Shown here: positions 18,539 to 26,730 of the stretch, piece by piece
Layout of the letters: every line of letters starts with the position of its first letter
How positions within the stretch are numbered: position 1 is the stretch's first letter
Assembly (NCBI GenBank): GCA_910586435.1
Contig: CAJUGT010000001.1
Coordinates: forward strand, 1 to 64,000
DNA: 64,000 nt
Reading direction: 5' to 3'
Source: an uncultured Acetatifactor sp.
GTDB taxonomy: Bacteria > Bacillota > Clostridia > Lachnospirales > Lachnospiraceae
The notes under the pieces: model-generated
Told to the model about the DNA's origin: nothing
What the model saw: only the letters and a program-made list of their open reading frames with translations
Database searches by the model: none
Made by a program: the position numbers and the translations under genes

Positions 18539-21500
18539 CTATCTGGCCTTTACCGCTACCTTTTGTTTCTTTTTCTTATTGTCTTTCTGCATAAACATAA
18601 CAAATGACAAACTTGCCAGCCCAATGGACAAGAACCATTTCGGATGAATACCATCGCCGGTCTTGGGTGTACTGTCGGAAACATCTGATGTACCGCCGGA
18701 AGAAACTGCCTTACCGGTATCCACATAAATCACATAAGGTGAAAAATGTTCCGCCGTAAATGTAACACAGGAAACCCCATTAATGGTTGTAAACTTAACA
18801 GGAAGCTTATCCAGTCTGTCATTTACCACTCCCGCAACCCGGTTATTTCCTTCATAGGGAATCAGGGAATCAGGGATGGGCAAAATAAGTGTGACAGACA
18901 ATCCCGTTGTATCATATATCTTCCTTGTTCCCGTGGAGTCATACAAGGAAATATCCATGGGAACATACTTGATATTATCCAGCTTCCCATACTCTGCCAG
19001 CAGCGCCTTCAATATCGCTTCCGTAGCCGCGCTGTTCTCCGAAACCTTAACCACAAAATTATCCGAGGAACCGTTGACCGTCGCATTCACAACTCCCGTA
19101 TTGGAAAGTCCGTTTTTGTCAACCACCACCGAGGTACTCCCACCCACCGGCGCGTTTCCGCTGGGACGAGGTCCTGTCGTATTACTTGTACCTGTACTGT
19201 TATTTGATCCGGTGGTATTGCTTGACCCGGTGGTATTTCCGGAACCAGTACGTATTGCTTTATAATTGGCCACAAGAGCCACATCAAAATCCGGCATGGT
19301 TACTACAATGGCAGATAAATTCTTATCCGTGACAACAGTGGCCGCCGGACTGACAGTCCAACTGCTGAACTCCTGCCCCTCGGGCGGGTCATTGGCCACA
19401 ACGATAATCTGCTGTCCTGGCAGATAACTGCCTGAATTGCTTCCGTTATGCACTATGAGCGAATGCATTGTCCCCGGCGTCGGACTGGGTTCTGGGTTTC
19501 CAGGATCGTCTGGATTTCCAGGACCAGGGCTGGGACTCGGCGTAGGTTCCGGAACAAAATCCACATAATTCGCCATAATCGTCACATTTGCGTCAGGCAT
19601 GGTAAGTACCGTTTCTGTTTTTGTCTTATCCATCAGCACAGTATTGGCCGGAACAAAGGTCCACTCACTGAAAATCTTTCCTTCTGCCGGAGGATCCGCA
19701 GTAATAATGACCTGATCTCCTGTCTTATAGGTACCAGAACCGGAACCGCCCCGCACCGTAAGCGTATGACTTCTTGCAGGATCAGACCCGTTGCCTCCGC
19801 TGATATCCCTGAAGTCCGCAATTACAACTATATCCTCGTTCGGCATGGTAAACACAGTCTGGGGATTCGTTTTATTTAATATGGTAGAGTCGGCAAGATC
19901 CGGAAGACTGGACCAGGATACAAATTCCTTCCCTGCTTCGGGCTCATTTGCAGTAATGATAATCTTAGTTCCCGCCTGAAAACTTCCCGTCGTCTCTCCT
20001 TCCTGCATGGTACCGCCCTGTATGGTCAGCGTATGTTCCGTACCATAATCCGCAGTAGCTGTCAAATCCTTTGTAACCTGTGTCAGATCGCCGTCATTAC
20101 ACTTAAATCCGGTAATTCCAAACTCCTTGGCCTTCTCGACCAGTTCTTTTACTGTGGGATTATTCATTACATTTCCGCCGTTTTCCACCCACACTTCAAT
20201 GGGATCAAAATGCATCCCGGAATCAACAAAAGTAACCTTCCACTGAGGCTTATTATAAACGGCTGTAAAGAACCAGGTATTCTCTGACTGAGACAGTTTC
20301 CACTCTGTCAAAATCATTTTCTCGCCGTTTTGCTCTGATTCAGACCCCACCTCCACAGGAAATACCACGTCGTTTACACTGGAATACTGCTCTTCCGCAT
20401 CCACCTGGACTTCCTTCTGCTGTTCATTATCCCAATAGACGAAAATAACTTTATAAAATCTCTCTACATCCAGACTGCCTACATCAAAGCCCCACAAATC
20501 TCCGATTTGCTCGGCTACAGTCCCCTCTCCGCATCTCCAGGCCACATCGCCATAAATTCTTGGATTGCCGCTGTTATCCACAAGTCCCGTAAAGGCATCA
20601 GGTTCACATCTGATATTTCCCACGGATTTTACGGCAATATAGTTTACAGTACTTCCCTGGAATGCTCCATCCTCAAATTTGCTCAAAGTATGAGGGAATA
20701 TCACCCTGTTCAGGCTTGTGGTATTCACAAAAGCCCCTCTGGGCACATTGGCTATTTTGGATTCACCCAGGTCAACTTCAAATACATTGGTTCCTTTAAA
20801 GGCATCATTGGCAAGCTCCGTCACTCCGGCAAGTTCCGAACTTTCTACATATCCCCCTGTTCTTCCTCCCAGACACTCTATCAGCTTACCCTTTTCCGTG
20901 CCGTCCGCCGCTCTTCCGTAAACAATTGATTTCTCACATACAAAATCCGGATTGTTCTGGAAGTTCACAAAACTAAGCTTATCGCAGCCAAGGAACGGAG
21001 CAATTCCCATTTCGGAAACCGTAATCGGAAGTGCCAGCTCTGTAAGCCCCTTACAATTCAGAAACGCGTAATCCCCTATTTGGGGAATGCCTTCATTGGT
21101 ACCGTCTTCAAAAGAGATGCTGTTGAGCTTGATACTGCTTAAATTCTCACATCCCGCAAAGGTACCAGGATGATCCGCATTTACACTTCCGTCCGCATTC
21201 ACCTGGGGCGCCGTAATTGCTTTCAGGCTCTGAGCAGTAACCGTTTTCATAATGGTTGACCCAAAGGTTGCGTCTGCGTCACATCTCTCTTTGATTAACC
21301 CTTCCCTGATGGACTGAACGCCTTCCGGCACCGACAGATTTACCGCTGCGTCAATAATCGCCTGCTGATTCGGATTAGAACCCGGATACTGAGCGCTCTG
21401 CATCGCAGCTTCGTACTCGGTCAACCCATTACTGTCCGTAGGCATTCCGGGCAGCGCAAGATATTTATACTTATCCGATGTATAAGACGCCAATCCGGAA

Positions 21501-23596
21501 TTTCCCTGTAAAGAAGGGAAATCCACCAATTCGCTCAAATGGGTATCCTTATTGTACTGTATTGTCAAGTTCTGAGGCCATCCACTGTAATAAGTGATAT
21601 ACTGTGCTGCCTGACTTCCAGAAGTATAGGTGTTTGACTCATTCATGGCATATGCGTATGGCCCGAATGAAGAAGATACCGGTCCCGTAATGTGCAGTTC
21701 CGCATTGGGTGATGCCGCAGTGTTGCCCGCCTGTGTCTTAAAGGCATCGCTTCCCACCTTCACATCCATCCCGCTGTCAAAGGAATCAAAAATCACATCG
21801 GACAGATTATAGCTGCCCTGGAACGCTCTCTCACCAATGTCATTCACTGTGTTGGGAATGACAACCATTTCCATATCCATCTTGTTGGCAAATACTTCCG
21901 GTTCAAAAGAACTCACCACATGGGGGCCGATCTTTCTGGGCACTACTACTGTCCTTGCCCCTCCTGTCGTGGAATAACTATGCAGCTTATTTTCCGTAGT
22001 CACAACGAAAGTATTTGTGCTTGTGGAGCTTTTGGGCTCCGGCAAAGTAATCTCGAACAATCCCTGTTTAATGAAGTTACCGCTGGCATCCTTTCCCAGG
22101 TAGCTGAATGCGATACATTCCCTCTTGGCCGTCTCATGAATGGTGGAATTGTCCAGTCCTTCAAAATAAAACTCCTCCCCAACCATATTCTTAAATGCGG
22201 TGTAATCATTTCCCTTAGCGGTGAAATTCATGGTTGTATTCCTGGTTGCCAGATATTCCAGTGAATTACACCCGCTGAAAATGGCCACATCCACATCCTT
22301 GGTATACCCATCCGGAAACGTCACGGACTGCAAAATTTCACAGTCTTTAAAGACATCATTTCCCACTTCCTGCAACAGATTACTGTTTGTTCCGCTTACA
22401 TCTGTTCCATGACTGCAAAGATCCACCTCACGTAATTTCATACAACCCTGAAAAACAGAGTCGCCTATTTTTCTCACACTCCAGGGCATTTTAAAACTTG
22501 CCAGCTGTGTACAGCCCATAAAGGCCTTCTTGCCAATTCCCGTCAGAGGACAGTTTAAACTCAGGGAAATATTTTGTAACTGAATACAATCCTTAAACGC
22601 GCCTTCCGCAATACAGTTGAGACCGTTTTCCAGTGAAATGCTTGTGACACCGGCGCCGCTGAAAGCATACTTTCCAATGCCCTTGAACTCAGGTCCTACC
22701 GACAGCGTTACAATATTGGCCTGGCCGCTGAATACGCCCTCTTCTTCCCTGGTAACATCATGAATCTTGCCTTCCGCATCCACATACTGATCCCCAATAT
22801 ATGTGACCACAGCATTTTCAATTCTCTGATAATCCTGACTGGCAGCAACACGTATGAAACCGTCATTGGCACTGGGGACAATGGTGGTATCGCTTGGCTT
22901 TCCAGGGTCCACATTTGAATCATAGTACAATTCTTCTCTGTCCAGTTTCTCCCATGGGGCGTCCCCTGAATCCGCCATGGAACAGGGCCGATATGGTCCC
23001 ACTTCAAACTCCACAGTGATATACTTTGTGCCGTCCTGTTCGGTTCCTTCACCTATTTTCTCATAATAGTCAGGCTTTTGCCCCAGGGTCAGCTTCTGAA
23101 AATCCGCCTCTGAGTACTTTTGCGTAGCTCTCTCCCTGTAAAAAAGGAAATTGCCTATCTGCCCTACCGCCACATAACCTTCAAAAGTACCCTGGGTAGG
23201 GTTATACTGCTTATAGGCATCCACCGTATTAGGAATGGTAAACGTCTCCCCGGCCACATATCCCGGCTGATATCCCACAATAACCGCCACACGCCTTGTT
23301 CCGTCCAGGACATATGCAAACTGAAGCACCTTATCCTTTGAAGTATAAATGGGCGCATCATCAGGAATCCTTGGAATGGTACTCTCAACCTCCACATTGA
23401 CTGTGGTTCCCGCCTCCAAAGCCCTGCCTGAGCCGCCGGTTCCATCGTCCTCACCGGCTGCCTGCAAATTATCCACAGGAATCGCAGCCACCACAAGCGC
23501 GGTTGCCATGAACAAAGCCCCCAATGTCTTGCGGACAGACCTTTTCAGCCGCCTCTTTTTCTTGCTATTCTTCGCTTCTTTCACAGTACCAGCCAT
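18539..23596 (-). CDS. Large sortase-linked BspA-type LRR adhesin with InlB-like repeats
   Basis: 1685 residues. The N-terminus is a basic signal peptide with a hydrophobic core near residues 25-45. Most of residues 280-1070 are BspA/LRR_5 units. Three tandem InlB-B-like repeats of about 70-80 residues follow (about 1180-1435), each of the pattern 'HtLtv..G', 'tG.....t..A..P..G..F..W' and 'vtMP......A.y'. A Gly/Ser/Thr/Asn linker and a domain shared with the 16270 gene come next. The end is a sorting signal: 'TPKTGD', hydrophobic stretch, Lys-rich tail. The sortase gene is 4 bases upstream, and its last codons contain this gene's AAAGGAG site. Role: cell-wall-linked adhesin, ligand unknown. 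Confidence 0.9.
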   Translation of the reverse strand: MAGTVKEAKNSKKKRRLKRSVRKTLGALFMATALVVAAIPVDNLQAAGEDDGTGGSGRALEAGTTVNVEVESTIPRIPDDAPIYTSKDKVLQFAYVLDGTRRVAVIVGYQPGYVAGETFTIPNTVDAYKQYNPTQGTFEGYVAVGQIGNFLFYRERATQKYSEADFQKLTLGQKPDYYEKIGEGTEQDGTKYITVEFEVGPYRPCSMADSGDAPWEKLDREELYYDSNVDPGKPSDTTIVPSANDGFIRVAASQDYQRIENAVVTYIGDQYVDAEGKIHDVTREEEGVFSGQANIVTLSVGPEFKGIGKYAFSGAGVTSISLENGLNCIAEGAFKDCIQLQNISLSLNCPLTGIGKKAFMGCTQLASFKMPWSVRKIGDSVFQGCMKLREVDLCSHGTDVSGTNSNLLQEVGNDVFKDCEILQSVTFPDGYTKDVDVAIFSGCNSLEYLATRNTTMNFTAKGNDYTAFKNMVGEEFYFEGLDNSTIHETAKRECIAFSYLGKDASGNFIKQGLFEITLPEPKSSTSTNTFVVTTENKLHSYSTTGGARTVVVPRKIGPHVVSSFEPEVFANKMDMEMVVIPNTVNDIGERAFQGSYNLSDVIFDSFDSGMDVKVGSDAFKTQAGNTAASPNAELHITGPVSSSFGPYAYAMNESNTYTSGSQAAQYITYYSGWPQNLTIQYNKDTHLSELVDFPSLQGNSGLASYTSDKYKYLALPGMPTDSNGLTEYEAAMQSAQYPGSNPNQQAIIDAAVNLSVPEGVQSIREGLIKERCDADATFGSTIMKTVTAQSLKAITAPQVNADGSVNADHPGTFAGCENLSSIKLNSISFEDGTNEGIPQIGDYAFLNCKGLTELALPITVSEMGIAPFLGCDKLSFVNFQNNPDFVCEKSIVYGRAADGTEKGKLIECLGGRTGGYVESSELAGVTELANDAFKGTNVFEVDLGESKIANVPRGAFVNTTSLNRVIFPHTLSKFEDGAFQGSTVNYIAVKSVGNIRCEPDAFTGLVDNSGNPRIYGDVAWRCGEGTVAEQIGDLWGFDVGSLDVERFYKVIFVYWDNEQQKEVQVDAEEQYSSVNDVVFPVEVGSESEQNGEKMILTEWKLSQSENTWFFTAVYNKPQWKVTFVDSGMHFDPIEVWVENGGNVMNNPTVKELVEKAKEFGITGFKCNDGDLTQVTKDLTATADYGTEHTLTIQGGTMQEGETTGSFQAGTKIIITANEPEAGKEFVSWSSLPDLADSTILNKTNPQTVFTMPNEDIVVIADFRDISGGNGSDPARSHTLTVRGGSGSGTYKTGDQVIITADPPAEGKIFSEWTFVPANTVLMDKTKTETVLTMPDANVTIMANYVDFVPEPTPSPSPGPGNPDDPGNPEPSPTPGTMHSLIVHNGSNSGSYLPGQQIIVVANDPPEGQEFSSWTVSPAATVVTDKNLSAIVVTMPDFDVALVANYKAIRTGSGNTTGSSNTTGSNNSTGTSNTTGPRPSGNAPVGGSTSVVVDKNGLSNTGVVNATVNGSSDNFVVKVSENSAATEAILKALLAEYGKLDNIKYVPMDISLYDSTGTRKIYDTTGLSVTLILPIPDSLIPYEGNNRVAGVVNDRLDKLPVKFTTINGVSCVTFTAEHFSPYVIYVDTGKAVSSGGTSDVSDSTPKTGDGIHPKWFLSIGLASLSFVMFMQKDNKKKKQKVAVKAR

Positions 23597-23600
23597 TTTC

Positions 23601-24866
23601 TTACTCCTTTGCGATCTTTTTAGCCACTACAACAAAACGCCCGTTTGTCTCCTGATAATCACAGGTGGAAAGGGTCAGAAGCTGATCTCCATACTCAGCC
23701 GTCACTCCCGTATCATAAAGGGACATGGCAGCCATCTCCTGCATATTGGATTCAAACTCCTGCTCGCTGTTCGCGTCTATAAACTGATAATATTTGAAAA
23801 CAATCTCTGTCTCCTTGTACACCCTGGAACGGAACACATACATCACCTGGTAAGTTCCCTTTTCATATATTGTATCAAAACTTATGTATGGATGTTCCTT
23901 ATAATAGGATTCGTATTGATATGAATCCAGCTTTCCGAACATCTTGCCGTTTTTCATATGATGCCCATACAATATGTAATTTGTGCTGGGCTTGATGACA
24001 TCACAGTCCTTATCCATAAAAATGGCCCCGTTAATGTCATGTTCCTCATTTGCGTTGTGGTCAAGGTAGTACTCATTATTCTCTGTCTGCATCACAGGAT
24101 AGTTTATATTTGTATCGTCAATTTTTATCCATCCAATAAGTCTTTTATTGGTTTTTAATAATTTTTTATATTCATCCAGCACTTCTTTCACAGCAGGCGT
24201 ATCATCCAGGGTATAAAGCGGACCTTCCGGAGCTGCCGAAGCAGTAATGACAGCATTGTCGCCGCCCTTCAATTCATTCATCTCCCGATAAGCGCTTTCT
24301 GTTCTGTAATTATAGAAGGAATACACGCCAAAGTATCCAAGGCAGAGGATTGCCACCACACTGCTTATCCTTACTATCAGCTTCCTGCGCCTCTCTTGTT
24401 GTAACAGTACCTCCTCCACCGCCTCATCCAATACCTTGTTCCCACCGGGCGGCCCAGATGCCGAAACTGTCTGCCCCTGTCTCGCATGACCTGTCTGCCC
24501 GGATACCTTACCGGGCATTGCCCTTTCCGCCGGCCTGGTGGCTTGTGTGCCGCCGGATTTTGTCACTTTTCCTCCTGTGGGTTTGGGAGGATCATCACGT
24601 ATCACCTTTCTTGCTGTCCTGCCTTTTTTTTCGGAAGCCTTTTGAGTTAATCCCTCCACCTCTTCCATAAAATCCTGTCCCAGGAGGGTCAGAAATTTAT
24701 ATTTTCCGCTCTGTAACTGCGCATATAGAGCTTCCAGTTCCTTTTTGTTCTTAAAATCCGTACCTGCCCGAAGCCTGTCTATGATTTGCTTATCGTGCTT
24801 TGCACGGGCAATATCGCTGTCTGTGCGAAACTGCCTGCCTTCCACCGTATAAACCTTCTGTTCCAT
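23601..24866 (-). CDS. srtB: Class B sortase with long cytoplasmic N-terminus
   Basis: 421 residues. Residues 1-160 are hydrophilic and presumably cytoplasmic, starting with a 'VYTVEGRQFRTDSD' motif followed by Lys/Arg/Pro-rich sequence. A transmembrane helix lies at about 162-185. The catalytic domain follows, with the His motif 'LYGHHM' and the Cys motif 'TLSTCDY', then an Arg ('NGRFVV') typical of SrtB. It should covalently anchor the downstream adhesin, whose sorting signal is TPKTG. The long N-terminal region is unusual for sortases, which normally have only a short cytoplasmic end. First gene of a three-gene operon with its own promoter. Confidence 0.92.
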   Translation of the reverse strand: MEQKVYTVEGRQFRTDSDIARAKHDKQIIDRLRAGTDFKNKKELEALYAQLQSGKYKFLTLLGQDFMEEVEGLTQKASEKKGRTARKVIRDDPPKPTGGKVTKSGGTQATRPAERAMPGKVSGQTGHARQGQTVSASGPPGGNKVLDEAVEEVLLQQERRRKLIVRISSVVAILCLGYFGVYSFYNYRTESAYREMNELKGGDNAVITASAAPEGPLYTLDDTPAVKEVLDEYKKLLKTNKRLIGWIKIDDTNINYPVMQTENNEYYLDHNANEEHDINGAIFMDKDCDVIKPSTNYILYGHHMKNGKMFGKLDSYQYESYYKEHPYISFDTIYEKGTYQVMYVFRSRVYKETEIVFKYYQFIDANSEQEFESNMQEMAAMSLYDTGVTAEYGDQLLTLSTCDYQETNGRFVVVAKKIAKE

Positions 24867-24902
24867 AATCCTTCCTTCATATATTATCTACTCTCACATA
24901 CT

Positions 24903-24930
24903 ATTTTACTATATATTGAAATTATTGCAA
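24903..24930 (-). promoter_or_regulatory. Promoter of the sortase operon
   Basis: On the minus strand TTGCAA (24930-24925) and TAAAAT (24908-24903) are separated by 16 bases, a good sigma-A-type promoter. Transcription would start about 30 bases before the sortase ATG. The segment from here to 25100 shows no other feature. Confidence 0.6.
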
Positions 24931-25113
24931 GCCCTTTTCCAAGATGTGGTATAACTATTGCTGTTCCCCATTCTCTTATGGTAACATGCCTGCTTCAAAA
25001 TAGCAAGTCCTCCCCAAAGGAACTCTTTTATAAATTTCCGCATCAAACCCTGGAAACATTGACATGCCCCAATGCATACAATAAAGCATAAATATCCTTT
25101 GGAGGAAAAAAAC

Positions 25114-25485
25114 ATGAGTGATTTAACTGCTACAAATTGTGGCTGCTCTAACGATTCCTGTGGCTGCGGATGCAGCCAGAACAATGGCTGTGGATGCAGC
25201 CAGAACAACGGCGGCGGATGCAACAGCTGGATTTGGATTATCCTGTTGCTGTTCATGTGCGGCGGCAACAACAGCTGTGGATGTGGCAACAGCTGCGGAT
25301 GTAACAGTGGCTGCGGCGGAAGTTTCTTTGGCGGAAATAACGGCTGCGAATGGCTCATCTGGATCCTGCTGCTTTCCTGCTTCTGCGGCAACGGCTCCGG
25401 CTTCAGCTTCGGCAATAGCTGCGGATGCGGTAACAACTGCGGATGCGGCAATAACTGCGGCAACAATTGTGGCTGTGGCTGCTAA
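25114..25485 (+). CDS. Cys/Gly/Asn-rich 'HCB protein 13'-like protein
   Basis: 123 residues from ATG 25114, with GGAGG 9 nt upstream. Almost the whole protein is made of short Cys-Gly units ('CGCG', 'NNCGCG', 'NNGCGCSQ') with two hydrophobic stretches ('WIWIILLLFMCGG' and 'WLIWILLLSCF'). Such proteins in Clostridia are often labelled 'chorion class high-cysteine HCB protein 13' because of composition only; their role is unknown, with spore surface or envelope proposals. It has its own terminator. An overlapping Ala-rich frame on the same strand is a composition artefact. Confidence 0.8.
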   Translation: MSDLTATNCGCSNDSCGCGCSQNNGCGCSQNNGGGCNSWIWIILLLFMCGGNNSCGCGNSCGCNSGCGGSFFGGNNGCEWLIWILLLSCFCGNGSGFSFGNSCGCGNNCGCGNNCGNNCGCGC

Positions 25486-25498
25486 GTTCTAGCGCCAC

Positions 25499-25540
25499 AA
25501 CAGGCTCCCTGGGAAACATTTCCTTCCGGGAGCCTGTTTC
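25499..25540 (+). terminator. Terminator after the Cys-rich gene
   Basis: An 11-bp perfect stem (AACAGGCTCCC at 25499-25509 with 25528-25538) starts 14 bases after the stop codon and is followed by a short T-run. Confidence 0.7.
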
Positions 25541-25624
25541 CCGTAAGATATAATCATTCATAAGCGTCGCCACACCTACATAGAATAAAAGTAATCATTC
25601 TTGTCCCGAAAGGAGCGCGTCGCT

Positions 25625-26188
25625 ATGGAGGACCAGGGTACCAAATCAATTGCCACATTTGATTCTCTTTTTACAACAAACCGTATCCGTATATTAAAAA
25701 TACTTCTGCCCAGGCTTGCCCCGGAACAGCAATATGGTTTTGCAGTTTACATAAAGCTGCTGGAATTACAATATACCCTTTCCCTCCTGCGCAGGCACAC
25801 GGAGAAACCATTATTTGAGAACACAAAGCAATTGTCCGCCAATTTTTTCCAGGGCGATAACAATGATACAATAAGCCTTTTGGATGAGCTTCTTCCCTTC
25901 AGCAGCCCAGAGGGACGGGCCAAGATTGAGAATATGAAAAACATGCTGATAAATATGAAAAAGATGCAGGAAATGATGGAAATGATACAAATGATACAGG
26001 AACTCTTCCCTGAGGGGATGGGGAGTGATAATCCCATGGACTTTTTTACAGGAATGGGAGGAATGGGAGGCATGCCAGACATGTCCGGCACACAGGGTAT
26101 GGATATCGCTTCGCTTTTTCAAATGTTCGGCGGCGGCTCCCCGGGTCCTGTACCTCCCCAAACTTCCGATGACACCACGCAACAATAA
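25625..26188 (+). CDS. Unknown protein with Met-rich C-terminus
   Basis: 187 residues from ATG 25625, with AAAGGAG 10 nt upstream; a TTG at 25601 is open but has no site. The first 110 residues are helical; residues 110-140 are a Met/Lys/Gln coiled coil, and the tail is Gly/Met/Pro-rich. I do not recognise a family. It is followed after 16 bases by another small unknown gene with its own ribosome site, so the two form an operon. The next protein also contains Met-rich helices, suggesting that they may act together. Confidence 0.75.
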   Translation: MEDQGTKSIATFDSLFTTNRIRILKILLPRLAPEQQYGFAVYIKLLELQYTLSLLRRHTEKPLFENTKQLSANFFQGDNNDTISLLDELLPFSSPEGRAKIENMKNMLINMKKMQEMMEMIQMIQELFPEGMGSDNPMDFFTGMGGMGGMPDMSGTQGMDIASLFQMFGGGSPGPVPPQTSDDTTQQ

Positions 26189-26204
26189 TTAAAAAGGAGC
26201 ATAT

Positions 26205-26513
26205 ATGGAAAATGAATCCAGACCTGCCTGGATGGCAGATCCTCTAGTAAGTGAAATACCCAGACAAAAGCTTGATTTTCTGGGAAGGCTATTCGCTGAC
26301 GGCCATGGCAAGAGCCAAAAAGAAATGATGGCCTACCTGATGCCCATGATGAAAAAGGCCAAACAGGAAAATCTGACGTTCACTCCCCAGGAGATGAGTG
26401 CCGCCATTGCGGCCATCAAAAAGCACAGCAGTGAGGAAGAGTTAAAACAAATTGATCAGATATTGAAAAAAAGCGGACACAACGCCCCCTCTCCTCAACC
26501 GCCTGAAGCTTAA
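26205..26513 (+). CDS. Small unknown protein, partner of the preceding gene
   Basis: 102 residues, ribosome site AAAAAGGAG 7-8 nt before the ATG. Helical and charged, with 'MMAYLMPMMKKAKQEN' in the middle and a 'SEEELKQIDQILKK' segment near the end. No membrane segment or recognised domain. Co-transcribed with the gene at 25625 and followed by a palindromic block and a bidirectional terminator. Confidence 0.75.
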   Translation: MENESRPAWMADPLVSEIPRQKLDFLGRLFADGHGKSQKEMMAYLMPMMKKAKQENLTFTPQEMSAAIAAIKKHSSEEELKQIDQILKKSGHNAPSPQPPEA

Positions 26514-26540
26514 CCATTATACGGGCATTTATCAATCAAA

Positions 26541-26660
26541 GACCCCGCTGCAAGCAACGGGGTATCAAGCTTGTAACGCCCCAAGGGGCGGGGTATTTGA
26601 CCCTCGCGGCATTCGCCAACTGTCCGTGCAAGCACGGCCGCTTGGCTCATTGCCCGCGGG
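26541..26660. repeat. GC-rich block of consecutive hairpins
   Basis: Three clear hairpins follow one another: ACCCCG (26542-26547) with CGGGGT (26558-26563), CGCCCC (26577-26582) with GGGGCG (26585-26590), and CCGTGC (26614-26619) with GCACGG (26622-26627). The sequence is far more GC-rich than its surroundings and lies between convergent genes, just before a terminator. It resembles a REP-like intergenic repeat; copies elsewhere in the genome cannot be checked here. Confidence 0.5.
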
Positions 26661-26678
26661 AATAAAATAATGAAGGTT

Positions 26679-26713
26679 AAAAACGCAAACCGCCAAAGCG
26701 ATTTGCGTTTTTT
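26679..26713. terminator. Bidirectional terminator between convergent genes
   Basis: An 11-bp stem (AAAAACGCAAA at 26679-26689 with 26702-26712) has A- and T-runs in its arms, so it can stop transcription from both the + operon at 25625 and the minus-strand EF-G-like gene. Confidence 0.9.
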
Positions 26714-26730
26714 ATGACATTTTTCAAAAA

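Noticed and set aside
25139..25492. Ala/Thr-rich ORF in another frame of the Cys-rich gene
   Set aside because: Its composition is the shifted reading of the Cys/Gly codons; no ribosome site.
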